Below are positions 31,110 to 41,391 of a DNA stretch of 64,000 bases, piece by piece. Position 1 is the first letter of the stretch. Every line of letters starts with the position of its first letter. Under the pieces are notes generated by a model, which did not search any database, had not been told where the DNA came from, and saw only the letters and a list, made by a program, of their open reading frames with translations. The DNA is from Timema cristinae. Lineage: Eukaryota; Arthropoda; Insecta; Phasmatodea; Timematidae. The stretch is taken from the NCBI GenBank assembly GCA_039000515.1, contig JBCFYV010000001.1, forward strand, positions 30,587,048 to 30,651,047, read 5' to 3'. A program made the position numbers and the translations under genes.

Positions 31110-32405
31110 TCACGCATTTAAAATAGACATAGGTTGAAAGGTAGAGTAAGCAATGGTAGATAAAATTCTAAACATTTTAAATATGAGGTTAAAATGGAAA
31201 CGGAGATTCGAACACAGTTCGTACTGTACATCTTCGCAAGTTTGTTATGCCTACTTCACCAGTTTATCTTGAAGACTTGACTTGGTCACTCTACTTTTCT
31301 CGTAGTTCGTTAAAGTAACACACAGCCTTAAAGCTCTCAAACAAGGCTGCAGCCTCACTGTGCTGTTTTACGAAATATTGATGAAAGGAACTATTTTGGG
31401 ATGAACTGGAAGATAAACTCGCACCAAAGCTCCTGCGTATAACGCATTGGAGGAAGAAGGTGCTATGTCTACGTATTTTCAACGATAAATAAGTTTATTT
31501 CCCAATTTCTTTTGAAATTGGTGTGGAAAGAGTTTATATATTAAATAATATAAAATTAATTTTAAAAATATATTTGACTATAAATAAATATATTGGCCGA
31601 TCGTTTCGTGCTATGTAAAGAATAGATAAAAAAAAAGTTCATTTTCGTGAACAAAAACATTCTAGTTTGCTTTAATTACTATTAATTTATACTTATATAG
31701 TGATTATAATATTCGTGAACAAACCATTATTATTAGTATTATTATTATTATACATCATGTTTATTTCATTTAAAAAAAATAAAGTGGGACAGACGCCCAA
31801 ATAACTTTTTTACAACAACAATGTGTCAGGATTAATAACTACCTCCAAAATTAACACCTGAAGATAATGAAAATACAGAATCTAGACGTCGGAACTGTCA
31901 CAGATATCTTATCTGCTAGATCCAAAGAATCAATATACAACAGATATGTACGTAGATTTTAATATTTCAAACAATTTTTTTAAACTAAATTTGTTCTTTT
32001 ATTTTTAATTGTAATTCAAACAAATTATATTATTTCAAATTTATACAAATATATTTTCTTGTTATTAATAACTACCTATTACTTTATTTGGTTAAATATA
32101 TTAAATCACATCAAAAGTAATATAAGTAGTTTTAATATAATTACTGCCTAATTAGGAGCAAGTAATTTATAGACAAATATTTACTTTAATCTATATTACA
32201 CTTCTCAAATAATTATAAAAAATTGATTTAATTGTTTATATTTCCATTGTATAATATTTTCTTAAGTGAGCAATCATCCTAAAGAAAATCTAAATAATAA
32301 TTATGTTATAGACCTACAATGTTATAGTAATATTTCGTTTCTCATATATATCATAAATTCAAAATATGTGGCCTAGACATTATTATATCTGTATTTATAT
32401 GTTTT
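31110..32405. other. AT-rich stretch, no gene recognised
   Basis: A 63-codon minus-strand frame at 31291-31482 has a serine/phenylalanine-rich composition without a known domain. An (ATT)n-like tract lies at 31727-31750. No shared repeats are seen. Confidence 0.4.
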
Positions 32406-32409
32406 TAAT

Positions 32410-32636
32410 CAGCACCGCATTTACTACATGTTCAGGTTATACGCTTATGTACTAATTATGCTAATGTGTCTAGGATGAAGAAGTTTATCCGCATTTGTGT
32501 GGAGTGTTGAGGGGAAAACTATTTAAGAAAATCAACATCAGTACGTCCGAATGAGATTCAAACGCTATCACCCTGTCATCGACAGTCTAGTATAACATGA
32601 TAGTGACGCCTTAGACATGTGACCATCGATGCAAGT
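32410..32636 (-). mobile_element. SINE family A copy
   Basis: In reverse: GATGGTCACATGTCTAAGGC, an eroded B-box (GCGTTTGAATCTCATTCGG), CTCCACACAAATGCGGATAA and a tail with TATAACCTGAACATGTAGTA. Confidence 0.8.
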
Positions 32637-32639
32637 AAA

Positions 32640-33115
32640 AAAAAGTATTATCAAATGCATTCCGGTCATTTTAATTTACTCGTCGAAAAAATTTAACTAT
32701 TGTCAAAAAGGGACACAGTTTTATAAAACATATGAGAAATGTACAGATATAAAATTCGTTGATTAACCATACGGCCTATCTATTTATCATATGAGTAAAA
32801 TAAACTTGATAATTGTGTGTTAATAGTTTCTTGTGTGTGTGTGTAATCCTAGAACTTCTAAACTTAAAACTTATGAATTTGAAACATGGCTTACATAAAT
32901 GTTAGAGAGCAAGGGGATATTCACCCTGACATTCAAAATAAATTGCATCTATTTTGAGAGTGATGTATTGAACAATGTGAACAACGACTATTCTCTATGA
33001 ATGTAATTTACTATTTTATACTATACTCATTTGTTTTCTGTCTAACTTGAGTTCCACATACGTATTTAATTTTATTTTATTTTTATTATTTAATCAGACA
33101 ACAGATCACTTATCC
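32640..33115. other. AT-rich stretch, nothing recognised
   Basis: Only a short (TG)n run at 32833-32844 stands out. Confidence 0.4.
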
Positions 33116-33118
33116 CAT

Positions 33119-33517
33119 TTAAGGTAGTAGTGTAGAAAATACGAGTTAAGTGCAGTGTTTTTGTATTTTTTTTATATAAAAACATTTTTTGTTCAAAAGA
33201 AATCAAATGATTCTCCAGTATAAACATATATTTTGTTCTTCTTCACATGGTGATATCAACGGGTCTAGAATATACATCTTGAGCATATCATCATTAGATG
33301 AGAAACTTTTGAAATTAAGATAAAAAGTTGTCATTAAATTCCAGGAAGGACACATTTGACGGATATTAAAGAACTGTTGAGGAAATCATATGAAGAAAAC
33401 TATACGCTTGTGTTTCTACTGAAGCAGTATTTTATTTTTTGATCAAAAAAAGTTTTACAATAGAAAGTGGGAAAATTACTGCCCTTTTCACCCGATACCT
33501 TTTCACTCCCACCTTAA
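33119..33517. mobile_element. TTAA foldback MITE, copy 2
   Basis: TTAA at 33119-33122 and 33514-33517; element 33123-33513 (391 bp). The left end GGTAGTAGTGTAGAAAATAC pairs with the right end, which reads GGTGGGAGTGAAAAGGTATC when inverted. The inner arms include TTCACATGGTGATATCAAC and its approximate complement near 33377-33396. No coding capacity. Confidence 0.8.
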
Positions 33518-33529
33518 AAAGCAACTGCT

Positions 33530-33965
33530 AAAACTACAAAGAAGTAAAGAACGTATTAATTATGGAGGTATAATAATAAACTAAACTGTATCTTTGTTTG
33601 TTTAAAATGGAACAAGAAACTTTACTTGGTTACATATTGAAACTTGAATATGTGCCCCTCAGGTATTTTTATTTTTTTTTTACTTTTCCATAGTATATTC
33701 ACATATTAGACCATTTGATCACCGGTGAAAGTATCTCCTAAACCAAAAAAACATAGAAAATTGAAATATTGCATACCCATATAAGAAAACCTGTTGGTGT
33801 GCAACCCAAGCATATTCTGTTTACTAAGATATAAACATATGTAGAGAACAAGAAAGAAAAAGGATGTGGTGTGTGTGCTTTGATCTTATCCCCTCGCTAT
33901 TGTGGGTGCATTTCCTCCAATTTATCCATCCTCAACCTAACCATCTACATTAAACCAGTAATAGT
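33530..33965. other. Unassigned AT-rich DNA
   Basis: No gene or repeat recognised before the SINE at 33972. Confidence 0.4.
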
Positions 33966-33971
33966 CCTTTA

Positions 33972-34207
33972 ACCCCGTTTCGGTGGCCGCACGGTCAAAC
34001 GCGCTAATCTCGCAGTGGACTAGACTGCCGATGACGGGGATATCGAGTTTCGAATCTCAGTCGGCTGTTCCAAAATTGTTTTCCACTCTTCTTTCATGCA
34101 AATTTGGGAACACTTTTATTTTAATATAACCTCTCAAATCCTTTAAACTATTAGAGTAATTAGTACATAAGCGTATAATCCAAATTAGTAATAAGACTTG
34201 GTACTAA
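33972..34207 (+). mobile_element. SINE family A copy (A2)
   Basis: The head GTTTCGGTGGCCGCACGGTC, then GACTAGACTGCCGATGACGG and the B-box GAGTTTCGAATCTCAGTCGG. A short deletion follows, where GTGTACTGAGGG should be. The tail decays as GCGTATAATCCAAATTAGTA. Confidence 0.86.
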
Positions 34208-34664
34208 AAAAATATCTTTGAATCAAAAGTACAAACGTTCAAAACAAAGAACATGCTAAGAAACATCGATACTCATATGCGACTCTAACCAACAAAGTCT
34301 ATTACTAGGTATTAGGAAAAGTTTGAACATGCCTTTTGATCCAGCACACATCCAAGGCCTTCCGAGTGTGTTTAAACTTTACTCATTATTATAAACTGTC
34401 AAGAAAAAGAAAAAACCAATTCCTCTTTCTGACTTTAAAACAATAATAACAATGTGTTCAAATTGATTCATTTTTTAGTTTAAAATATCTCTGTCTCTTT
34501 CTGGTGGGATTTAAAGTCACGTACTGTGCACGGAGTACAATCTTTTGGAAGACAAGCAAAGTACCCGACCCTCGTACTTCGTACCACGGCGACACTTCAA
34601 CCCTTTCCCTTCTTCCCTCTCATCAAACAAGATGGTGCCAACCTAAGATTGGTTCTGGTTAGTT

Positions 34665-34700
34665 TGGTTGGTTGGTTGGTTGGTTGGTTGTTAGTTAGTT
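34665..34700. repeat. (GGTT)n microsatellite
   Basis: About five to six GGTT units are followed by TTAG variants. Simple sequence. Confidence 0.85.
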
Positions 34701-34866
34701 ATTAGTGTCCACTCAGCCAGGGCGCAATAACCACGTGACGTTTTATTAGATTTAATGAGCCCGTAAATTTGTCTCTCGAGTCCACCGATCCATCGTTACA
34801 GAATCTTGACAATTACTCCTTAAATCTATAGCCAGTGTGTCCCATGCTGTGGTGGACATTTCTCTA

Positions 34867-34905
34867 CAGCAGTGGTTTCCAAATTGTGTGTCACGATTCA
34901 CGGAT
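34867..34905 (+). mobile_element. Possible hAT-type left terminus
   Basis: CAGTGGTTTCCAAATTGTGT followed by GTCACGATTCACGG resembles the left ends of hAT elements (CAGTGGTTCCCAAAC then a CGTGACCCA-like stretch). I found no matching right end in the next kilobase. Confidence 0.4.
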
Positions 34906-35329
34906 GAGCTACGAGCCATTAATTATATTAATGGAGAGTTACCATTGTTCATTCATTTAAGATGTCAGTCTCGCGATAGATGTCAACATAAAAACCCTAG
35001 GTATTATAGGGATTGCTTAGAATATAACATTCAAATCACTTGAGATGAGTTATTTAAAGAAAAACCACTTGAGTGGCCGCCATTTTGTAGGAGATAACCA
35101 GATTGAAAAACTATATACAGCCCTGATTTTGGTTGGAAGAATAGTTTAGGAAAAAAAAATATTTGCGGCCAACATTGATAAAATTGTACTTTATTACTTT
35201 TGTTATTTTATAGGTATTTATAATATCTATCAATAGTGACAGATACAGATAACATAATTTGATGTATGAATATATTAATTTATTTATTTTTGTTAATCTA
35301 GTAACTATCATATATTCTTCTGCATACCA

Positions 35330-35520
35330 AAATCAGGGCTATACATCGTTCGGCGTAAGTGAATAGAATCTCCCTGACAAATTTTGTTAAAATTAGTTCA
35401 CACATATGAGAGTTATCGGGGAAAAAAGATACAGACAGACAGACGGACAGAATGACCGATTAAATTCCAAATGCTCATGTTAAAACAGAACCCTGCTTCG
35501 CTAAGTCACTAAATAAATCA
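35330..35520 (+). mobile_element. Possible LINE 3' tail fragment
   Basis: CCTGACAAATTTTGTTAAAA, TTAGTTCACACATATGAGAG, then a CAGACAGACAGACGGACAG tract. This order of similarity-to-target wording and a purine-pyrimidine repeat is common in LINE 3' UTRs. No coding region remains. Confidence 0.4.
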
Positions 35521-35712
35521 ATAATGGTTAAGTAATTTGTGAGTCAATCTATCGATAAGAAATCCCAACTACTTGACATCACGAACTATAATATAAAATA
35601 ATGTAGTGGTGCAGAGTTCGTGAAAATTAAATTCAGAAAATATTTAAATTTGCATATGAAGCTGGTTGTGTCAAGGCTGATAGGCCAGTGTTATATATTT
35701 TTTAATTTATTT

Positions 35713-35942
35713 TAGCACCCCGTCTTACTACCCATTCGGGCTATACGCCTATGTACTAGTTACATTAATGGTTTAGGAATTAGGAAGGATTAAATGAGAT
35801 TAAATGCACCCGCATTAGCGTGAAGGTGGAATAGGAAAAACAGCCCTCAGTAGAACCGACCAGAATTCGAACCCTGATCTCCCCGTCTACAGTATGTCAG
35901 TCTAACACGAGAGTAATCACTTAGACCATTTGCCCACTGATG
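35713..35942 (-). mobile_element. SINE family A copy
   Basis: In reverse: GTGGGCAAATGGTCTAAGTG, the B-box CAGGGTTCGAATTCTGGTCGG, the body CACCTTCACGCTAATGCGGG and the tail TATAGCCCGAATGGGTAGTA then AGACGGGGTGCTAA. Confidence 0.84.
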
Positions 35943-35989
35943 TATACTCCCTGAGTTGTAGGTATGTAGCTTACATACTTTATATTTTA

Positions 35990-36310
35990 TATTATATTAC
36001 ATCCCGTTCCCTTACGGGGTAGGCAGGAAACTGTGCATATAGCTCACAAAATATCATCACTAGCTTTATACACACTTCCCTATCCTTGCATACTTCCTTC
36101 TTTTCAACAACATCCATTCAAAGAGTCATGCATGCTCTTTTATTCTTAAAACTCTTAATGTTTCTCTTTCTCACACATTCGTATACAACATTTAGCCTAG
36201 TGAAAGTTATACATAATCTATCATCTACATCTAAAAGAGAGAAAGAGAAACATAAATTGCACTCCCAGATCGAATGTTCTTACGACAAGGTCTTTTTTGG
36301 TTAACCCTAA
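35990..36310 (+). repeat. Possible retroelement 3' region
   Basis: CATCCCGTTCCCTTACGGGG followed by TAGGCAG is a motif I associate with LINE 3' regions in insects. The 72-codon frame downstream (36086-36304) is S/L/F-rich with no domain. Class not certain. Confidence 0.3.
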
Positions 36311-36453
36311 ATCTGGCTCTGATTAGACGGTGTTTATCATGAAATAATATACACTAAAATTTTACGTATACCCTAATATGTCATGATCTTTCAGGGGTAC
36401 GCGTACTCCAGGTTGAATACCAACGATCTAAGGCACTAGTCTAACATTATGTT

Positions 36454-36703
36454 ACCCGCCTCGGTGGCGTAGTTAGCTAAGACGCTGGTTTTTGTGTTTA
36501 GCTAGACTGGCAAATACGGGAGATTGAGGTTCAAATTTCGGTCGGGTGAACTGGCGATAGTTTTTCCTAAATGGTTTTCCCCTCCCCCTCCACGCAAATG
36601 CGGGTGCACATCCTATAAATTCAACTTTTTCTATTCATAACCCGTTAGAGTAATTGGTACCTAAGCGTATAGCCCAAACGGGTAGTAAGACGCGTTTCTA
36701 AGA
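36454..36703 (+). mobile_element. SINE family A copy (A1)
   Basis: ACCCGCCTCGGTGGCGTAGT, then TTAGCTAGACTGG, the B-box GAGGTTCAAATTTCGGTCGG, CTCCACGCAAATGCGGGTGC and the tail TATAGCCCAAACGGGTAGTA. The end is GACGCGTTTCTAAG rather than GACGCGGTGCTAA. Confidence 0.88.
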
Positions 36704-36879
36704 AAAACCATTGTGTTCCATTGTTTATGGGTAAGTTAGGGTTCAAAACCCAAATTGCCTCACATAAAGTGGTTTTCAATATATAATTTACATTATGGTC
36801 TACTTTTCATCTATTCACTAAAGTGAGACACATATCATCGAAACTAGCCCTTTTTATTCCTTGCCCTCGTATTACGTAA

Positions 36880-37330
36880 TTATTAAATGTTCAAATTAAA
36901 AATATAACATTTATCAATTTAAAAAGATTCACGGTTAGATCTTAAATACTTCTTCAAATAGTAAACTATGATTTAGTTTATGACGGGATATTAAAAATTG
37001 GTCATCATTAAACTACCCTCAAATATATATTATTTTTAGATAAAATAACGTATATTCTTATATATCTCATAAAAATCACTCCCCATATAACCATTTTAAA
37101 CAAAATCGCTAGAGAGATTTTCGAAAGATTTTAAATTTTCAAAAATCAATTTTCATTAAGCTACCCCTAAGCAAGTTCCCTGACCCTTTCTCAAAAATAA
37201 AATGGTACACTGATACTTATTAGGTCAAAAAATTCCCAGGTATCCATTTTGTACTAAATCCCTAGAGCCATTTTCAAAATTTTGTAAGCTCAAAAATCAG
37301 TCAGTAATTAACTACTCCTAATTTAATAGT
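36880..37330 (-). repeat. AT-rich internally repetitive dispersed repeat, reverse copy
   Basis: Two to three units, each with AAAATTTTCAAAAATCA, CATTAAGCTACCCCTAA and CCATTTTAAACAAAATCGCT, the inverse of the words in the 7540-8285 copy. Units near 37010-37150 and 37150-37320 are clearest. Confidence 0.55.
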
Positions 37331-37339
37331 GTGATGAAA

Positions 37340-37690
37340 AGGTTTTTTTAACTCCTATGGTGTTCATAAAACATTTGGGCCTAAATATCAAATCTGAACA
37401 AAATCTATCAAACTATTTCAATTGTAATGCCAGAGATAGACAAAAACAAAATTGTATTTTTTTTTTTTTTTCGGTCGCTTATGAAACATCAAGATTTATC
37501 TTAGTCTCAAGCTTGAAAATGTTTATATCCATGATTCCACTTCTATCTATGTATGAGAAAGCAAAAAAAAACAATTCAAAGACCTATTTACTCGAAAAAT
37601 CTTTGTGTTTTTAATCCTCTCACATTTGGAATTGGTTTCTCAGGCGTACCACACTCGAAATTGTAGGTCCATAGAACTTTATAATTAGTG
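37340..37690. other. Unassigned AT-rich DNA
   Basis: An 85-codon plus-strand frame at 37357-37614 contains a poly-F stretch from a T run and shows no domain. Not supported as a gene. Confidence 0.35.
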
Positions 37691-37859
37691 TTGGGTCAGT
37701 TGTTAAAGAGCCGTTGGTAACGCTTCACGAGATTAAAAGCTGAAAGAAGTTGAACTGGGGGTAATTAACAGACATGCACGGCTCACCAGAGACAAATTAA
37801 AAACCAAAGCTAAACGAGGCGAGCACGGTAGAGATTACCAATAAAATATAGTAGTCTGC

Positions 37860-38270
37860 AGCACAGAATTCTACAAATATTGTGAAAAGGAAGTAAAACT
37901 CCGAATATATTCAAAACAATAATTTTACCGGTTGTTCTCTATGGTTGTCTTACCTAACTGACAAAAACAAATTTAGGTTGTTCGAAAACAAGGTGCTTAT
38001 ATTGGTTCTAAGAGGGGATGAGACTACTGGGGAGTTGATGAGGTTACATAATGATGCGATACATACCCTAAAATTATCACAAGACATTGATAGGTTTATA
38101 AAGTCTCTTAGATTACGGTGGGCAGATCATGAGCGCGAATGAGAAAAACTAGAGCCGTGTTCAGGGTACTGACTGGCAAACCTAATGGGAAGAGACCACT
38201 GGGAAGACCTAAACACAGATGGGAGGATAGCATCTGAATGGACCTGAAAGATAGAAGGTATAATGAGAGG
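37860..38270 (+). pseudogene. Non-LTR retrotransposon ORF2 C-terminus (fossil)
   Basis: Readable in shifting frames: KTIILPVVLYGC, LTDKNKFRLFENKVL, then RGDETTGE, LRLRWADH, KRPLGRPKHRWEDSI-type words and LAQDRD. These are the hallmarks of the C-terminal end of reverse-transcriptase ORF2 proteins found in many arthropod LINEs. In-frame stops and frameshifts break it, and the endonuclease and polymerase core are absent, as in a 5'-truncated copy. The clade is not assigned. The final codons continue straight into the 46-bp tandem array. Confidence 0.8.
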
Positions 38271-38808
38271 GACCGGATATAACTTGCCCAAGATAGGGAT
38301 TTGGTGTAATGAAGTGGACTGGATAGAACTAGCTCAAGATAGGTATAGGGTGTAATGAAGTCGACGGATAGAACTATATCAAGATAGGGATAGGGTGTAA
38401 TGAGGTGGACTGGATAGAACTAGCTCAAGATAGGGATTTGGTGTAATGAAGTGGACTGGATAGAACTAGCTCAAGATAGGGATAGGGTGTAATGAGGTGG
38501 ACTGGATAGAACTATATCAAGATAGGGATAGGGTGTAATGAGGTGGACTGGATAGAACTATATCAAGATAGGGATAGGGTGTAATGAGGTAGACTGAATA
38601 GAACTAGCTCAATATAGGGATAGGATGTAATGAGGTGGACTGGATAGAACTAGCTCAAGATAGGGATTTGGTGTAATGAAGTGGACTGGATAGAACTAGC
38701 TCAAGATAGGGAGTGGGTGTAATGAGGTGAACCAGATAGAACTAGCTCAAGATAGTGATAGGGTGTAATGAGGTGGATTGGATAGAACTAACTCAAGATA
38801 TAGATAGT
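38271..38808 (+). repeat. 46-bp minisatellite grown from a LINE ORF2 end, 12 units
   Basis: About 12 units of GACTGGATAGAACTAGCTCA, AGATAGGGATAGGGTGTAAT, GAGGTG. Each unit read alone gives D-W-I-E-L-A-Q-D-R-D-R-V-stop-stop, the terminal peptide and stop codons of the adjoining ORF2. The period of 46 is not a multiple of three, so the peptide is not continued. Units come in variants (GATTTGGTG versus GATAGGGTG; CTATATC versus CTAGCTC), indicating several rounds of duplication. Confidence 0.93.
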
Positions 38809-38852
38809 TACCGTACTTTTTTAAGTGCAGCAATGAACCTTCGCGTTCCTAG

Positions 38853-39084
38853 CGCTATAGATTAAGTAAGTACGAGCATATTAGACTAGACTGCTGATGA
38901 TAGGGAGATCAGGTTTTGAATCCCGGTCGGGTGTACTGAAGTGAATTTTCCAAAATGGTTTTTCACACACTCTACACGCAAATACAGGTATATTTCCTCT
39001 TTATTCAACCATCTTCGTCCTTAGTTCATTAGCGTAATTAGTACATATGCTTATAACATTAATAGGTAGTAATAAGTGGTGCTA
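38853..39084 (+). mobile_element. SINE family A copy, head damaged
   Basis: TAGACTAGACTGCTGATGAT, the B-box region CAGGTTTTGAATCCCGGTCG, CTCTACACGCAAATACAGGT and a decayed tail (CTTATAACATTAATAGGTAG). Confidence 0.8.
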
Positions 39085-39481
39085 AAAAGAAAAAAATAGG
39101 CCTTTAATAACTCTTAAATTAAACGTGTCGATAAAAATAATAAAATCAATGCTTGTGAACATAGCCTTCGATAATATTTGCTGATTTCGCAATTAAAAAC
39201 TATTCCACTTCAAAATTTGGAAACGTATCCAACTCGACCCTAATAGTTTGAGATAAGGTTGATCACTGACATGGCCAAAAAAATGTATATGGTAATAATC
39301 AGAGAGATTAGGATTTCCTTTTTTTTCATAGAAGAATTGGTGGGCAGAGGACCGGTTGTTGTGTCAGTTCTAGAATTAAGTTAGTTTATAAATATCTGAT
39401 TATTTAGTTACATAACTCGAAAAATGCATCTCTAATAATCCTAATGAAAAGAAAACAACTCGTCTCCATCTCAAAGTACCA

Positions 39482-39735
39482 TACGCCCGATTTCGGTGGT
39501 TGAATAATGTAAGGTTTAGCACTTGCATTGGACACGACTACCGATTATTTGTAGATCTAAGCTCGAATTCCGGTCGGGTGTATTGAGGATGGCTTTTCCT
39601 AGATGATTTTTCTCTCTCCTACCATGCAAGTGCGGGTACACTGAAACTAAACACAACCTTTATAATCCCTAACACGGTTGCGTAATTAGTACATAAACAT
39701 ATATCCCGAACGTGTAGTAAGATGCGGTGTTTAAA
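39482..39735 (+). mobile_element. SINE family A copy
   Basis: The head CCCGATTTCGGTGGTTGAAT is diverged. The B-box AGCTCGAATTCCGGTCGGGT, the body CATGCAAGTGCGGGTACACT and the tail TATATCCCGAACGTGTAGTA then AGATGCGGTGTTTAAAA are clear. Confidence 0.82.
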
Positions 39736-39739
39736 ATAA

Positions 39740-41080
39740 ATTTAAAAAACTTCATAGCTAAGGAAAAAAAAAATAAAAAAATTAGACAAACCTTAAGGTC
39801 AAACCACGGAATCCAAACTTTCATTCTCTGGAATTGGAAACTTAATGAATTGACATGTTGTCAATTTGTATTGCAGACAAGGGGTAGAATTTTACGCCCA
39901 TTCTCTTTTGATCGAAATGATAAAGAATCATTTGCTCCCGTTTATTAACATATTACATAAAAATAGCCTTTTCAAATATAGCATTAAAATATAAATATAT
40001 CGGTTTGGCTAAGTACATAAAACCCGTCTGTAAAAAATAAAAATTCAACTGTTTATTCTATAACCGTCACAGAAAAAAAAATTGTGTTCGTTTGATTTCA
40101 TGTGATAGTCATTTTAATTTTAATTTATTTCTAAAAAAAGTCCGTTCATAACGAAGTGACAACATATAAAACTGACTTATTTACAAAGTAACAAAAAACT
40201 TGACCAGCTTTTTTTTTAACTTTTTAAACATGATATTTTGTGTTATGTAGAAAATTAAAGTCTTTTTATATATATCCATACAAATTCAATATAATTTAAA
40301 TTTAAAGCCCTATACAAATTTAATTTTTTTAAATTCTGAATTCTCGTTCACCTCATGTCTAGTAACAGAGCTTTCCCACGCTTTAAATCCCTTTACTATT
40401 CAGTTAAATCCTGAACAAGATATGTTCGTTTAAACCAAAACTACATTAAAAAATATAGCCGTGATTGATTACACTTTAATCTTGTTATTCGGTGAAACTA
40501 GATTGACAGTAAAATAATTTTATCGTAAGTAGATTCAGATAACTGATCACAAAATAAAAACTGAACAATAGCTTGAAAGTTATGTTAAAAAGTTGAAGTT
40601 AAATTTTGCAGAATTCTGTTTGGACACATTAACTGTAAATAATTTATTACTTTGGGAATTAGTTAACATAGTCCTAGTAATTACCATGATTAGGGAAATT
40701 TAGTAAAAAATAACATTAATGTAGATATTTTCATATGTTTTCATTATTATAATATAAAATGTTTAAAATATGACACAGATTTGACAAAAGTTTTGCTTTA
40801 CTTTTTATTCCCGTTTCACTGTAAAATCAACTAACAAAGTGTAGCATGACGTCATTTTTTCCCTCTATAGAAGAGGTGCAGTTAGTCTAAGAAAGAGTTT
40901 TAAATTTAGATGAGCGATCATCATTCATGCTCTAGATCGTCATGCTGAGGGGGTACGACCACCAATAATCTGAACAAATCTTCTTCCCAAACGAATAGTA
41001 CTTCAACTCCTTAAAATCCAACCCTTGTTGCCATTTTAAATATATAATTATAAATATATATATATAGCGTATGTCTGACA
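39740..41080. other. AT-rich stretch, no gene recognised
   Basis: Includes a 73-codon frame (39727-39948) that begins in the SINE tail and a lone TGACGTCA octamer at 40847-40854. No element or gene is recognisable. Confidence 0.4.
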
Positions 41081-41083
41081 ACC

Positions 41084-41385
41084 TCTGTGGTCTAGTGTTC
41101 AGAGTTCTGGCTACGTATCCAGAGGTTACATCTTCAATCCCCGGTGCCTCCAGATCATCTGTGAAACAGTGGGTCTTGAACCGGTTCAACCTCAACCTCA
41201 TAAGGACAAATGAGGAGCTGCTTTAATGAAACAGTAGCCACTCCGGTCTGGAAAACTGAGACAAATGGGTGTAGTGTAAGTTTTGCTGACCACATGACAC
41301 CCTATATAAGGAAATGTTAGCAATATCTTCGCCAACATAAGCCAGCCACTATGATGGTAACTTGCTTGCAGACTGACGCCGTGGA
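41084..41385 (+). mobile_element. SINE family C copy
   Basis: The head CTCTGTGGTCTAGTGTTCAG, the B-box TCTTCAATCCCCGGTGCCTC, then ATCTGTGAAACAGTGGGTCT, CAACCTCAACCTCATAAGG and GCTGACCACATGACACCCTA. It ends immediately before the mariner-type element. Two minus-strand frames across it are shadows. Confidence 0.8.
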
Positions 41386-41391
41386 ATTGTG

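Noticed and set aside
40847..40854. Lone TGACGTCA octamer as a regulatory site (also at 52701)
   Set aside because: A single palindromic octamer is expected by chance in 64 kb and has no supporting context, unlike the small cluster at 15300-15360.
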